This document shows positions 15,583-24,422 of a stretch of 55,908 nucleotides of DNA, piece by piece (within the stretch, counting starts at the first letter, position 1; each line of letters opens with the position of its first letter). The stretch is taken from positions 1 to 55,908 of the forward strand of contig JABFSG010000063.1 in assembly GCA_013140715.1 (NCBI GenBank), written 5' to 3'. Below the pieces are notes generated by a model, which did no database searches, was not told the origin of the DNA, and was given only the letters and a program-made list of their open reading frames with translations. The translations under genes were made by a program, and so were the position numbers. Source of the stretch: Nitrospiraceae bacterium. Lineage in GTDB: Bacteria > Nitrospirota > Nitrospiria > Nitrospirales > Nitrospiraceae.

Positions 15583-16677
15583 TTAGGCAGCAGATCTTGG
15601 CACGAGATGTACGGCCCCGGCTTTGATCGCCGCCACAACTGCTGAACCAACTTTGAGACCGAGCTCTTCTCTGGCGCCCCGCGTAATCACCGCGCGCAGG
15701 GGGAATCCACAGTCGACCGTGACCGTCACTAACACACCCTGCTGCTGCATTTCGACCACAGAACCGGACAGGTGATTCCGAGCGCTCGTGACGCCGCTCC
15801 CCGTCTGTTCGAGCAGGACATCTTCCGCACGAATACAGACATACACGGCTGAACCCGTCAGATCCGTTCCTAAACTCTTCAACTTCGTCCCGTTTACCGA
15901 CAGGGTCGCCAACCCATTGTCGTTCGCAACGACTTGACCCTGCACGACCGTCTCGATACCGACGATCTGAGCAACCTCCGCATTCGCCGGACGGGAGAAC
16001 ACCTCCTGTGGCGAACCGGTTTGAAGAATCGTCCCGCCCTGCATCACCGCAATAATATCGCCCAACGTCAAGGCCTCGGCCCAATCGTGCGTAACAACGA
16101 TGGAAGGGATGTGCAACTGCGTCAGGAGAGATCGCAATTCTCCCCTCAAGCGACTGCGTGTCGGCGCATCCAAGGCGGAGAGGGGTTCATCCAGCAACAA
16201 AAGCTGCGGTCGTCTGGCGATCGCGCGCGCGAGCGCCACACGTTGCTGTTGCCCACCGGACAACTGAGCCGGCTTAGCCTGCTCAAGCCCCTGAAGCTGC
16301 AGCAAGGCGATCAACTCACGGACACGCTCCCGGCGTGCTTCAGCCAGCAGCTCGCTCAATCCATATTCAATATTGCCGGCAACCGTATGCGTGGGAAAGA
16401 GCGCATAGTCCTGCGGCATGTACCCGATTCGCCGCGCTTGCGGCGAGAGGCGAATGTTGGACGATGCATCGACCCAGGTCGTCGAATCGAATTGAATCCG
16501 CCCTTCTTCCGGCCATTCCAACCCGGCAAGACAGCGCAACAGAGTCGTTTTCCCCGACCCGGACGGCCCGAAGAGAATCAGCACGCGCGGTGGGTCGAGC
16601 GGCAACGTGAGCTGCGCCGCCATGGTAAATCGGCTGGGGAAGGCCTTTCGGCAATCAACCGTCAGCGCTGCGGCCAT
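15583..16677 (-). CDS. modC: Molybdate ABC transporter ATPase
   Basis: 364 residues. It hydrolyses ATP to drive molybdate import through ModB. Walker A GPSGSGKTT, the Q loop, the ABC signature [14 protein letters not shown], Walker B LLLLDEPLSALD and the switch His (VVTHDWAEAL) are in order in the first 230 residues. The C-terminal third is a Mop/TOBE oxyanion-binding domain (VRAEDVLLEQT as IRAEDVLLEQ, then a repeat near the end), which lets bound molybdate regulate the transporter. The start overlaps the end of modB by 16 bases. It is last in the mod operon. Confidence 0.93.
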   Translation of the reverse strand: MAAALTVDCRKAFPSRFTMAAQLTLPLDPPRVLILFGPSGSGKTTLLRCLAGLEWPEEGRIQFDSTTWVDASSNIRLSPQARRIGYMPQDYALFPTHTVAGNIEYGLSELLAEARRERVRELIALLQLQGLEQAKPAQLSGGQQQRVALARAIARRPQLLLLDEPLSALDAPTRSRLRGELRSLLTQLHIPSIVVTHDWAEALTLGDIIAVMQGGTILQTGSPQEVFSRPANAEVAQIVGIETVVQGQVVANDNGLATLSVNGTKLKSLGTDLTGSAVYVCIRAEDVLLEQTGSGVTSARNHLSGSVVEMQQQGVLVTVTVDCGFPLRAVITRGAREELGLKVGSAVVAAIKAGAVHLVPRSAA

Positions 16678-17336
16678 GCGCCCCAGACCTTTCGATTCAT
16701 CGCATAGACCAGCAGCAGCACGCCATAGGAGACAGCAAGCAACAACAGCGCCGTCTTGGCGGCTCCGGCATAATTGAGCGCTTGCACCTCATCGTAAATA
16801 TCGATCGAGACGGTGCGCGTTTCGCCCTCGATGTTGCCGCCGACCATCAGCACCACGCCGAACTCCCCGAGCGTATGGGCAAAGCTCAGCACTGCTCCGG
16901 TGATGAGGCCTGCTGTTGAAAGCGGAACAATCAACTGAAAGAAGGTCTTGAGCTTCGACACCCCGAGGGTCCAGGAGGTTTCGATCAACCGGCGATCGAC
17001 CTGCTCAAAAGCTGTGGCGAACGGTTGCACGGCAAATGGCAAACTGTAGAAAATTGACGCAACGAGCAGACCTTCAAACGTAAAAGGGAGCGGGTGCCCG
17101 ACCATGTCGGTGTAGAATCGACCGATCGGGCTGTGCGGGCCGATTGCGACTAGAATATAAAAACCCAGCACCGTCGGAGGCAGCACGAGCGGAAGCGCGA
17201 CCACCGACTCGACAATGAACTTCCAACGCCACCTCGAAAAGGTGAGCCAGTACGCAATCGGCAGTCCAATAACCAGCAAGACACCGGCCGTCAGGCAGGC
17301 CAGTTTGATCGTGACCCAGATCGCCAACCAATTCAC
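16662..17336 (-). CDS. modB: Molybdate ABC transporter permease
   Basis: 224 residues with about five hydrophobic helices, inner membrane. The cytoplasmic loop that contacts ModC is visible as ETSWTLGVSKLKTFFQLIVPLS, followed by HTLGEFGVVLMVGG. A GTG start at 17336 follows AAAGG by a few bases. Molybdate brought in by ModABC supplies molybdenum cofactor, which nitrite oxidoreductase and nitrate reductases need. Overlaps modC. Confidence 0.92.
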   Translation of the reverse strand: MNWLAIWVTIKLACLTAGVLLVIGLPIAYWLTFSRWRWKFIVESVVALPLVLPPTVLGFYILVAIGPHSPIGRFYTDMVGHPLPFTFEGLLVASIFYSLPFAVQPFATAFEQVDRRLIETSWTLGVSKLKTFFQLIVPLSTAGLITGAVLSFAHTLGEFGVVLMVGGNIEGETRTVSIDIYDEVQALNYAGAAKTALLLLAVSYGVLLLVYAMNRKVWGAWPQR

Positions 17337-17414
17337 AATTGCACCTTTGTCACGGTCTGCCCTACCGAAACCGGCGCGATGGTAGGACGCCGCGATCTGG
17401 AACGCCCACGCACG

Positions 17415-17618
17415 CTATTTCCCAATCATGACTTCCGTAGCTTTTATGGCAACCAGCACGGAGTCGTTGACCTTCAAACCCATGTTCTTGACCGATCCCT
17501 CCGTAATCGCCGCCACAAATTCGAGCGCACCGACTTTCACCATCACCTCGGCCATGGCTTGCCCTTCCGTGATCTTGGTGACCGTACCCTGGAATTGATT
17601 TCGCGCGCTGAGCTTCAT
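17415..17618 (-). CDS. mop: Molbindin (single Mop/TOBE domain)
   Basis: 67 residues: one Mop domain with the family pattern MKLSARNQFQGTVTKITEG, AEVMVKVG and NDSVLVAIKATEVMIGK. Molbindins form hexamers in the cytosol and bind several molybdate or tungstate ions, acting as a store or buffer. AGGAGG lies five bases before the ATG. It sits between modB and two small genes of the same operon. Confidence 0.92.
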   Translation of the reverse strand: MKLSARNQFQGTVTKITEGQAMAEVMVKVGALEFVAAITEGSVKNMGLKVNDSVLVAIKATEVMIGK

Positions 17619-17658
17619 GACAACCTCCTGTGTTGGGGAAGCGATGTCTCCTTGAACC

Positions 17659-18222
17659 TCATTTATACTGATCGAACCCGATCATGAATCCTTCAGGACC
17701 AGTTACCTCAAATCGAATCGCTTTACGATGGCCGCGACTCACCTCAGGCTTCAATCGAGAGTGAACGATCTTGGTACGTCTTCCTCGGCCAGTTGCGAGA
17801 GTGTGGATGCTCGGTATGAGCCCCACGTCTGCCTGCATTGCAGCGACGTCCGGAACCGCGAAATTGATTTGTACCCAGCCTGTCGGACGCGCAGTTCGCA
17901 AGTCCTGCCGAACCACGATCAAAACACCTCGGTAACAATAGCCACGGAGAGGGTCCACTTGTGGATGATCCAGGCTCTGGACAACCGGCGCGTGCAAGAC
18001 GGATTCAAAGAATTGCTCGTACCGCGTGATATCGAACGTTTCAACCTGCACGCTTTCGAATCCTTCAACAGTACCTGGGCCCTGAATCTCCACTGTGCAC
18101 AATCGTTCCTGAGAAGCCGAATCGCCCTGACGATGCTGGACCTGCGGCACGTCTTCAGCCGATGCAGCCGACATCGCAATCAGGAGCACGCCGGCGCTCA
18201 TCAGCAACGCCACTCTCTTCAT
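17659..18222 (-). CDS. Exported VOC-like protein, uncertain function
   Basis: 187 residues from the ATG at 18222, chosen because GGGAGAG stands ahead of it and because a signal peptide starts there (MKRVALLMSAGVLLIAMSAASAE). The mature part resembles one vicinal-oxygen-chelate fold unit: an N-terminal strand naming a sequence like VETFDITRYEQFF, then WVQINFAVPDVAAMQ and FEVTGPEGFMIGFDQ. The usual metal ligands are not clear, so catalysis is doubtful. It is conserved inside the mod operon and may bind something in the periplasm. The longer frame up to 18360 has no ribosome site. Confidence 0.6.
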   Translation of the reverse strand: MKRVALLMSAGVLLIAMSAASAEDVPQVQHRQGDSASQERLCTVEIQGPGTVEGFESVQVETFDITRYEQFFESVLHAPVVQSLDHPQVDPLRGYCYRGVLIVVRQDLRTARPTGWVQINFAVPDVAAMQADVGLIPSIHTLATGRGRRTKIVHSRLKPEVSRGHRKAIRFEVTGPEGFMIGFDQYK

Positions 18223-18233
18223 GCCTCTCTCCC

Positions 18234-18563
18234 CTACTTGCATCGAAACTGAATTCCCCAGCGCCGTCCGGTCATTTCTCCTTCCGCCCCTTGCACGCTG
18301 GACATACTGGAGTATCCCCGCACTTCCCCATCCTTGAGGATACTGAAGCCTGAAGGACATTTATCCTCGATGAGCTTTAACGCTTCCCGGCGATGCTGCG
18401 ACCCCATCGGACCGCCACGGTCTTCTTTGAACAAGTAGGTGACGATGCCCTCATTCTCTGTTTCCTGGGTCATCAGGACTGCTTGCGAGCAGCCGGCGCT
18501 GATCACAAGCACGGCCAGCCAGACCATACTCCCCCATTGCTTAGTTGGACTGCAAGAATCCAT
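18234..18563 (-). CDS. Small lipoprotein, unknown
   Basis: 109 residues from 18563, or 97 from the ATG at 18527. A lipoprotein signal (VWLAVLVISAGCSQ) ends in the lipobox SAGC. The mature part reads GIVTYLFKEDRGG, then a helix with REALKLIEDKCPSGFSI and ends in RRWGIQFRCK; two Cys residues could form a disulfide. I have seen this pattern (KED..G...RREA...I...C..G and the RRWGIQF ending) only as uncharacterised lipoproteins. Its start overlaps modA by about 20 bases, so it is translated with it. Confidence 0.7.
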   Translation of the reverse strand: MDSCSPTKQWGSMVWLAVLVISAGCSQAVLMTQETENEGIVTYLFKEDRGGPMGSQHRREALKLIEDKCPSGFSILKDGEVRGYSSMSSVQGAEGEMTGRRWGIQFRCK

Positions 18564-19302
18564 TGCGCTTCATGATCTCCTGTCCTTGCTCTCCTTTGAC
18601 AAATGCAAGGAACTGTTTCGCAAACTCCTGTTGCTTCGACGATTTCAAGATGACGACAGCCTGCTCAAGAGGCAGATGGGCCTCAGTTGGGATCTCCCAA
18701 TACACCCCCTTCGATTTCATGGCCGGAGTCACCGCCAGAGACAACGCGATGATGCCGATGTCGCAGGCCCCGGATTCGATAAATTGCGCCGCTTGCGAGA
18801 TATTCTCTCCCAATACCAGCTTGGCTTTGACCTGGTCATAGACCTTGAAATACTCCATCGCGGCCACAGCTGCCCTGCCATAGGGAGCATGTTTGGGATT
18901 GGCAATGGCGACTTTCTTGACGGTCGGCTCGCGCAACGCCTCAATCCCTTTTGTCACATCGATGCGCGACTCATGCCCTGTCCACACGACAATCCGCCCG
19001 ATGGCATACTGATAGAGCGAGCCGGAGACAGTCAGGCCGGCTTCTTCCAATTTCTGGGGATACTCGAGGTCGGCTGAAAAGAACAGATCAAACGGCGCGC
19101 CATTTTGTATCTGCGCATAGAAATTTCCGGACGATCCGAACGTCAACCTCACCTGATTGCCGCTCGCTTTTTCATACTCCGTCGCAATGTCTCTGAAGGC
19201 AAAGTTCAAATTTGACGCCGCCGCAATCGTAATCTCCTCGGCGACCGCGAGGTTCACACTCATAACGACAAATAGACACAAGGCGAGGATGATTCGAATC
19301 AT
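18541..19302 (-). CDS. modA: Molybdate-binding periplasmic protein
   Basis: 253 residues. A signal peptide (MIRIILALCLFVVMSVNLAVAEE) precedes a type II periplasmic-binding fold. ModA hallmarks: ITIAAASNLNFAF at the N-terminus, FGSSGNFYAQIQNGAPFDLFFSAD (read in parts), and the hinge ANPKHAPYGRAA. The Ser residues in AAASN and GSSGN bind the oxyanion. It delivers molybdate or tungstate to ModBC. First transporter gene of the minus-strand operon; a ModA-like paralogue is encoded on the other side of the locus. Confidence 0.93.
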   Translation of the reverse strand: MIRIILALCLFVVMSVNLAVAEEITIAAASNLNFAFRDIATEYEKASGNQVRLTFGSSGNFYAQIQNGAPFDLFFSADLEYPQKLEEAGLTVSGSLYQYAIGRIVVWTGHESRIDVTKGIEALREPTVKKVAIANPKHAPYGRAAVAAMEYFKVYDQVKAKLVLGENISQAAQFIESGACDIGIIALSLAVTPAMKSKGVYWEIPTEAHLPLEQAVVILKSSKQQEFAKQFLAFVKGEQGQEIMKRNGFLQSN

Positions 19303-19372
19303 GGACTACCCCCTCAGACGCATGTTTGACCATTCACGCAACGGCATTGCAGATCGTAATATCAGCGCATTT

Positions 19373-20929
19373 CTACAATCTGACTCTCACTGCAGCATAA
19401 AAATAATCCGAATCTTTGTTTCCACCGGCAGGTAATTGAGCGAGGATGGCGGGGCTGTCAAAATAGGATCCCTTGAACCAATGGACGTAGCCGAAGTCAA
19501 AGTCCATGTTTTGTCTCATCGCCCATAGCGGAGCCCATTGCGCACGAAGTTCCACATCGTGTCCTAAATAGTTTCCTGACCCTCCTGTGCGATCTTGCAA
19601 GCCATTACCCGAAAATGCTGCGGTTGATTCTGCCAGATACCAGAACCGCTGCTTGACGGTGAGTACCAAATTATCGGCAGGGGTGAGGATCAGCCTCCAA
19701 CCGGGGGTGCTGATGTTGACCCGGGCAAATGCGCTCCAAATGCCCGTAGGGTTCAAATCAAATCGACGGGCGCCGAACAGGATATCGAAGTTTCCGTCCT
19801 GGCTTCCTCCTGGCGTGCGACTGCCGCTGGAGTAGGTATACTGTGCCAACAACCGGGGAGTCCAAGGCAGATTAAACGTATACCCCGCTTCCACATTGGG
19901 GTTATAGGCGAAATGCTTGACGGTGCCCAAGTGTCCCGTTTGAACGGCTCCCTCGAATTCATAATCGAATTCGTTGAGCGCAGGTAACTTGAAAAGGCGA
20001 AGACCGTACGTATTATACGTACGTTGAAGAGTTTTATTTTGAGATTCTTGATCGTTTAAGCCGAAATAATATGCATTCACATTGAGCCAGGGTACGTGCG
20101 CGCTCTCCCCGTAGGCCCCCCAGAAGACACTCTTTGCGGTCTGCGTGTCCAGTTGCGAATCATCCCGAAACACCGGTTCCACTACAAAGGCCCTGAACCG
20201 CCAGGTTTGGCCTTCGCCGATTTGCCAATGAACCCCATCGAAGGCGTTGGTGGTATTTCGGAAATCGTTGCGGGCCACGTACCGACGCATGCCGAAATCC
20301 ATGGTCATACGCCCGACATGCAAGTCTGTTCGCAACCCGCTCCCCCCAACATTGTTGATGCTCAATGCCCCGAAGAGCTGCAGGATGTCGAATTGGTTGA
20401 CCGTATTGGTAGTCCTGAAATCCCCCGGCTCATCGCTCGACAAGGCCCGCGAATCCTGCCCTTCGAAGAGAAACCGGAAGGGGCCATTGCCCCCCAATCC
20501 GACGCGCGCTCTGGATCGGAGAAGTAACTGAGCATCGGTTCCCCCGCCCCCAATGCGTTGATTGCTTCGCCAGGGATGGTCATACGATTCAAACCGGGTC
20601 CGGTTTTCGAAGCCCAGGTCAATCCAATCGGGTAAGTGCATTGCGGTTTTCATATAGCGGGTCCACTCGATGTCTCTTCGTAGATTGAGGACTGCATCAG
20701 CTGGTTCGATCCAGTTTTTCCCCTTTTGCGCTGACACTTCGAAGGCTCTCTCGTTCGTGATCAGCCCCTTCGTGCGCATGAGTTTGAGTACAGGGTCTTC
20801 GGTCGATCGAAATACCCACTCTCCATTCCTCTGCACCAGATCACCATACTCAACAGCCCTCACCGACTCCGTTCCCGCAACAAGAAAAAAGGCTATCAGC
20901 AAAGCGCACCACCAACTTCTCTCGCCCAT
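19373..20929 (-). CDS. Outer-membrane beta-barrel, alginate-export-like
   Basis: 518 residues with signal peptide (cleavage after ESVRAVEY). A 45-residue module follows (YGDLVQRNGEWVFRSTEDP, then LKLMRTKGLITNERAF), which is also found on the porin at 22751. The remainder is a series of amphipathic strands (DLGFENRTRFESYD, LLLRSRARVGLGG, QFDILQLFGALS) ending in an outer-membrane signal FYAAVRVRL. The strand pattern resembles the AlgE/alginate_exp family, a large family of barrels mostly not involved in alginate. Position between modA and a regulator suggests anion passage across the outer membrane. The substrate is inferred only. Confidence 0.78.
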   Translation of the reverse strand: MGERSWWCALLIAFFLVAGTESVRAVEYGDLVQRNGEWVFRSTEDPVLKLMRTKGLITNERAFEVSAQKGKNWIEPADAVLNLRRDIEWTRYMKTAMHLPDWIDLGFENRTRFESYDHPWRSNQRIGGGGTDAQLLLRSRARVGLGGNGPFRFLFEGQDSRALSSDEPGDFRTTNTVNQFDILQLFGALSINNVGGSGLRTDLHVGRMTMDFGMRRYVARNDFRNTTNAFDGVHWQIGEGQTWRFRAFVVEPVFRDDSQLDTQTAKSVFWGAYGESAHVPWLNVNAYYFGLNDQESQNKTLQRTYNTYGLRLFKLPALNEFDYEFEGAVQTGHLGTVKHFAYNPNVEAGYTFNLPWTPRLLAQYTYSSGSRTPGGSQDGNFDILFGARRFDLNPTGIWSAFARVNISTPGWRLILTPADNLVLTVKQRFWYLAESTAAFSGNGLQDRTGGSGNYLGHDVELRAQWAPLWAMRQNMDFDFGYVHWFKGSYFDSPAILAQLPAGGNKDSDYFYAAVRVRL

Positions 20930-20987
20930 CGATCCTCCTTGCTATTTGCAACCGCAATCGTGAAACATTTATGTATCCGTGCGTGTG

Positions 20988-22175
20988 TCAGCCGACACGC
21001 AGCGCATGGAGCTTTCCTGTTTCGCTGGTGTCATACCCGCCCAGCGCTTCGATCTCATTTCGAAACGGGCGGCTGACGAGGGTTTCGAACAAATGGGCTA
21101 GCGTCGGATGTGACTTCAGATAGGCTTTGGGTACGACAAGGTCGTAACGCGCGGCTTGAAGTGGCACGAAGTCCAGCCCAAACAGCTGCGCAGCGGATCG
21201 AATCCCAATCCCGACATCAGCCTGATGACCTGCAATCGCGCGCGCAATATCAAAATGTGAAGCGACGATCGTGTCATAACCCTTTACTTGATGATGCTTG
21301 ATTCCCGCCGCACGCAACCGCTGGTCCAATAACAGCCTGGCTCCAGCTCCCTCTTCCCGATTCACGAGTGTCACATCAGGATGGACGATGTCTTCGATCG
21401 TACGGATCGATTTAGGATTACCCACTCGAACAAGCAAGCCCTCTTCCCAAGTTGCAAATGTTACGACCTCGTAGTTCGAACTTTTCAATGCTCTCCGGAG
21501 GAATGGCAAGTTCGATTCCCCGCTCACCGGATCGAAGAGATGCAGACCTGCAACATGAACCTCGCCCTGCTGCAAGGCTCGAAGCGCCGCCATACTTCCC
21601 ATCGTCCAGCCGACCAAGGAAGTCTGATCCTTACGACGTCGCATGTGCTCCCCTGCCAGGAAGATCGCCGGGTCACAACCTGCCACAGAGATTGTTTGAT
21701 CGATCGCCTGGCGATCTCGGGAGAGTTTTACGCGCACCGTGGCACCCGACGTCTGACCATACGTTTCCACGACATAGCCATCAGCAGGAACGGTGAAGGA
21801 AAGCACCTCACCTAATCCAGTTATCGGACGCACCACCATCTTTGAACCCACCGTCGACACTTTGACTCGGATGGGTGATGCCATCATGTCATGTTGCGGA
21901 AGATAACCTATTAACTTGCCCTCAACGATATCCTCGGCGGCTCTGAGGTTGAAAAGTTCTTCAACGCGACATGCCAGCGCCGAAGCCAGATGAAGAGCAA
22001 CACCTATTGTTGGCAAATATAGATTCGACTCAATTGCAGACACCGCCTGCCGCGTGATCCCTGCACGAACAGCCAGTTCCTCCTGCGAGAAGCCCTTCTG
22101 TGTCCGTAGAGTCTTAAGGTGATTGGAAAACTGTTCAATGGTTTCTGTCGGCTTCTTCGGGTTTTTCATGGCCAT
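20988..22175 (-). CDS. XRE regulator fused to a periplasmic-binding-like sensor domain
   Basis: 395 residues from the ATG at 22175 (another ATG is two codons on). A Cro/CI helix-turn-helix (KTLRTQKGFSQEELAVRAG, ITRQAVSAIESNLYLPT) is joined to a C-terminal PBP-like domain of the type that binds molybdate-like anions (LHLFDPVSGESNLPFL, LVNREEGAGARLLLDQRL, VKGYDTIVASHFDIARAIA, ADVGIGIRSAA). This arrangement is known in ModE-like regulators of molybdate or tungstate uptake. It probably senses the imported anion and controls the divergent operons. No ribosome site precedes the start and the nearest -10-like TAATAC leaves only a few bases of leader, so the mRNA may be leaderless. Confidence 0.85.
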   Translation of the reverse strand: MAMKNPKKPTETIEQFSNHLKTLRTQKGFSQEELAVRAGITRQAVSAIESNLYLPTIGVALHLASALACRVEELFNLRAAEDIVEGKLIGYLPQHDMMASPIRVKVSTVGSKMVVRPITGLGEVLSFTVPADGYVVETYGQTSGATVRVKLSRDRQAIDQTISVAGCDPAIFLAGEHMRRRKDQTSLVGWTMGSMAALRALQQGEVHVAGLHLFDPVSGESNLPFLRRALKSSNYEVVTFATWEEGLLVRVGNPKSIRTIEDIVHPDVTLVNREEGAGARLLLDQRLRAAGIKHHQVKGYDTIVASHFDIARAIAGHQADVGIGIRSAAQLFGLDFVPLQAARYDLVVPKAYLKSHPTLAHLFETLVSRPFRNEIEALGGYDTSETGKLHALRVG

Positions 22176-22182
22176 TGGATAG

Positions 22183-22216
22183 CAAGTATTATGTCTAGAT
22201 GTCAAGTATTATGTCT
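22183..22216. promoter_or_regulatory. Tandem operator (two direct repeats, 20-bp period)
   Basis: CAAGTATTATGTCT occurs at 22183-22196 and again at 22203-22216, exactly two helical turns apart; on the minus strand it reads AGACATAATACTTG. A related CAATACTTGAT lies at 22344-22354 near the plus-strand start site. Proteins bound to both repeats would sit on the same face of the DNA, just upstream of the XRE-PBP gene. Confidence 0.65.
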
Positions 22217-22305
22217 TCATATGACAATATTACACGTTTAAACTGATCATCGAACAGGTTCATAATGCCCATAGTAGCATTATAATGTTCTATTAGTTTA
22301 TATTG

Positions 22306-22335
22306 TTGACAAACTATATCTACTTACCTTACGAT
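22306..22335 (+). promoter_or_regulatory. Promoter of the plus-strand anion operon
   Basis: TTGACA (22306-22311), 18 bases, then TACGAT (22330-22335). Transcription would start near 22342, about 58 bases before the YezD-like gene. The -10 runs into ACGATATATA, which looks like half of a ModE box, and a CAATACTTGAT motif covers the start site. Confidence 0.5.
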
Positions 22336-22399
22336 ATATACATCAATACTTGATCGGTTATGTGTACATTGTACGGTGGCTAGAAAGGATCTTCTGAGC

Positions 22400-22585
22400 A
22401 TGAGCACCCAACAACGAGTGATTCAGAGCCAGGAGCATAACCAGGACATCGCACAGAAGATCCTCCTCGCCATCAAGGACCTCCGCTTTGGATCGGTGGA
22501 AGTCATCATCCACGACTCAAAAATAGTCCAGATTGAGCGCAAGGAAAAGATTCGCATCGAGACGGATTCTGCACGGACGACCTAA
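22400..22585 (+). CDS. YezD family (DUF2292) small protein
   Basis: 61 residues from the ATG at 22400, which has AAGGA ten bases upstream. The family pattern is clear: ILLAIKDLRFGSVEVIIHDSKIVQIERKEKIR, read in parts. YezD proteins have no known biochemical role but are usually encoded beside sulfate or sulfur assimilation genes in diverse bacteria, which supports assigning this operon to sulfur rather than only molybdenum. First gene of the plus-strand operon. Confidence 0.85.
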   Translation: MSTQQRVIQSQEHNQDIAQKILLAIKDLRFGSVEVIIHDSKIVQIERKEKIRIETDSARTT

Positions 22586-22750
22586 GGCCAATACATGCGG
22601 AGAATATGAACAGACCATACTGTTGTCGGAATTAACGGAGGACTTAGCCGTCCAGACATCTGGAGGCATCATGTTTCGCATTTCAATTACACAATGTAAT
22701 CGGCAACTGACCGGACCACCGGAAGTTCCCATGTCAAGGAGGGAAGCGAC

Positions 22751-24382
22751 ATGAGAATTTTCGGGGTGCTCGTACTGTTCATGATGATGATCTCATTCAC
22801 CCGCGTGCCGCCGGTACAAGCCGTCGAGGAAGGACAGCTGGTCAAGAAAGACGGCAAGTGGGAATACTATGTCGGTGAGGATCCAGGACTCAAATACCTC
22901 CTTCTCAAAGGCATTATCAACGAAGAGGAATACACCAAGGGGCTCAAGGCGTTGGAAATCAAGGAGCGAATAGCAAAACCGAATTTCAACATCGACGTGA
23001 ATAATGGATTGAATATCCGCGTCGGGGAGAAATTCCTCCTCAAAGTGAGACTGCTTGCGCAGACGCGCTACAGCTACAGCACCTTCAATGACGCGTGGGG
23101 GACGGTCGGGAACTCCAGGAACGCAGAAATTCTCGGAGGTCAGGTTGAGTTTCGCGCCTTCAGGCGCCAGAGCGATTCGAGTCAGTTTACCGTTCCCCGT
23201 GTGCGCCTCCAGTTCCTTGGGCATGCCTTCGATCCCAATTTGCGCTACAACGTGAGTCTGGCGATGGATTCGACTCCGTGGAATCAAGAGGGAGGCAACG
23301 GACGGGCCGCACTTCAAGATGCCTATATTTCTTCCTGGCATATCCCATGGGCGACGGTCCAGGTCGGCCAACAGGTAGTCTGGTTCAACCGCGCCCTCAT
23401 TAGCTCGGTCGCCACATCGACCTTTGCCGACAACATGATCGTGCAGAATATGTTTGCCTCTAATCTCCAAAACAGCCGCGACATCGGGATCAGCGTCCTC
23501 AGCAATGAGGATCAATACCGATTCAATTATGCCTTTGGTATCTGGGGGGGAGTCGGGCCCAACCTCGCGCGAGACGGGACGGCCGTCAGCCAGGCCATCC
23601 TACCGCCTACTGGAGGGGGAGGGCCGCCGTCAGGAACTACTCGAACCTACAACTATGACACCCGCTTTATGAGCGGCGAGCTCATGTATACAGCCCGTGT
23701 ACTGTACAAAATCGCTGGCAATCCCGGCTATGGCCAGGGAGACATTCTCAACTCGCGCACGCTGCAGGCGGCCATTGCCTTCGGCTATGCCTACGACCCG
23801 GCCCAGAACTATCTGAGTGCCATTCGCTCCGACATCGTGGACCGCTCATATCGCCAAGCCGTGACCTCTGCACAGAATGGGAGGCTGCTCGGCGGAGGCA
23901 TCTACGATTTCCAGACCTATGAAACGGATTTCATCGCAAAGTACCAAGGGTGGTCCTTCCAAGCTGAAGGCTACTACCGGCACCAGCGGGTACGGAACAA
24001 AGACGCCGGAACCAGGCCGTTCGACCTAAACACTATCCCCTCAGCATTGTTTACGGGTCCCCCGGTGGATCTCGGCCAGGCTTGGGGTTGGTACGTGCAG
24101 GTGGGAAAATACGTCATCCCGCGAAAGCTCGAACTTGCTGTCCGCTACGGGGTCCTGGATCCCTCGACCAAACAGAAAGACGATTTGACCAAGGAGTTCG
24201 GGGCCTCCATCAACTACAGCTTCGATGGCACCTACAACAACCGGCTGGTCGTCGACTATTCCAACCTCACAGTGGGAAGCGGCGGGCGAGCACCGGACCG
24301 GTTCCCTTTCGAGAGCCAGCCGGGATTCGGCCGCGATCTCATCGAAAACCGAGTAAATGTGCAGTACCAATTCTATTTCTAG
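22751..24382 (+). CDS. Outer-membrane porin (OprP/OprO-like) with shared N-terminal module
   Basis: 543 residues. Signal peptide to about residue 25 (PPVQAVEE), then the module EEGQLVKKDGKWEYYVGEDP and LKYLLLKGIINEEEYTKGL, clearly related to that of the barrel at 19373. After residue 70 come porin strands: RVGEKFLLKVRLLAQTRYSY, FTVPRVRLQFLGHAFD, LQDAYISSWHIPWATVQVGQ, and a C-terminal RVNVQYQFYF ending in Phe. The strand order resembles phosphate-selective porins. AAGGAGGG precedes the ATG. It probably lets sulfate or related anions into the periplasm for the ABC importer that follows. Confidence 0.85.
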   Translation: MRIFGVLVLFMMMISFTRVPPVQAVEEGQLVKKDGKWEYYVGEDPGLKYLLLKGIINEEEYTKGLKALEIKERIAKPNFNIDVNNGLNIRVGEKFLLKVRLLAQTRYSYSTFNDAWGTVGNSRNAEILGGQVEFRAFRRQSDSSQFTVPRVRLQFLGHAFDPNLRYNVSLAMDSTPWNQEGGNGRAALQDAYISSWHIPWATVQVGQQVVWFNRALISSVATSTFADNMIVQNMFASNLQNSRDIGISVLSNEDQYRFNYAFGIWGGVGPNLARDGTAVSQAILPPTGGGGPPSGTTRTYNYDTRFMSGELMYTARVLYKIAGNPGYGQGDILNSRTLQAAIAFGYAYDPAQNYLSAIRSDIVDRSYRQAVTSAQNGRLLGGGIYDFQTYETDFIAKYQGWSFQAEGYYRHQRVRNKDAGTRPFDLNTIPSALFTGPPVDLGQAWGWYVQVGKYVIPRKLELAVRYGVLDPSTKQKDDLTKEFGASINYSFDGTYNNRLVVDYSNLTVGSGGRAPDRFPFESQPGFGRDLIENRVNVQYQFYF

Positions 24383-24422
24383 ACATATGACGAACTTTAT
24401 TACGATGACCAGGAGGTACGTT

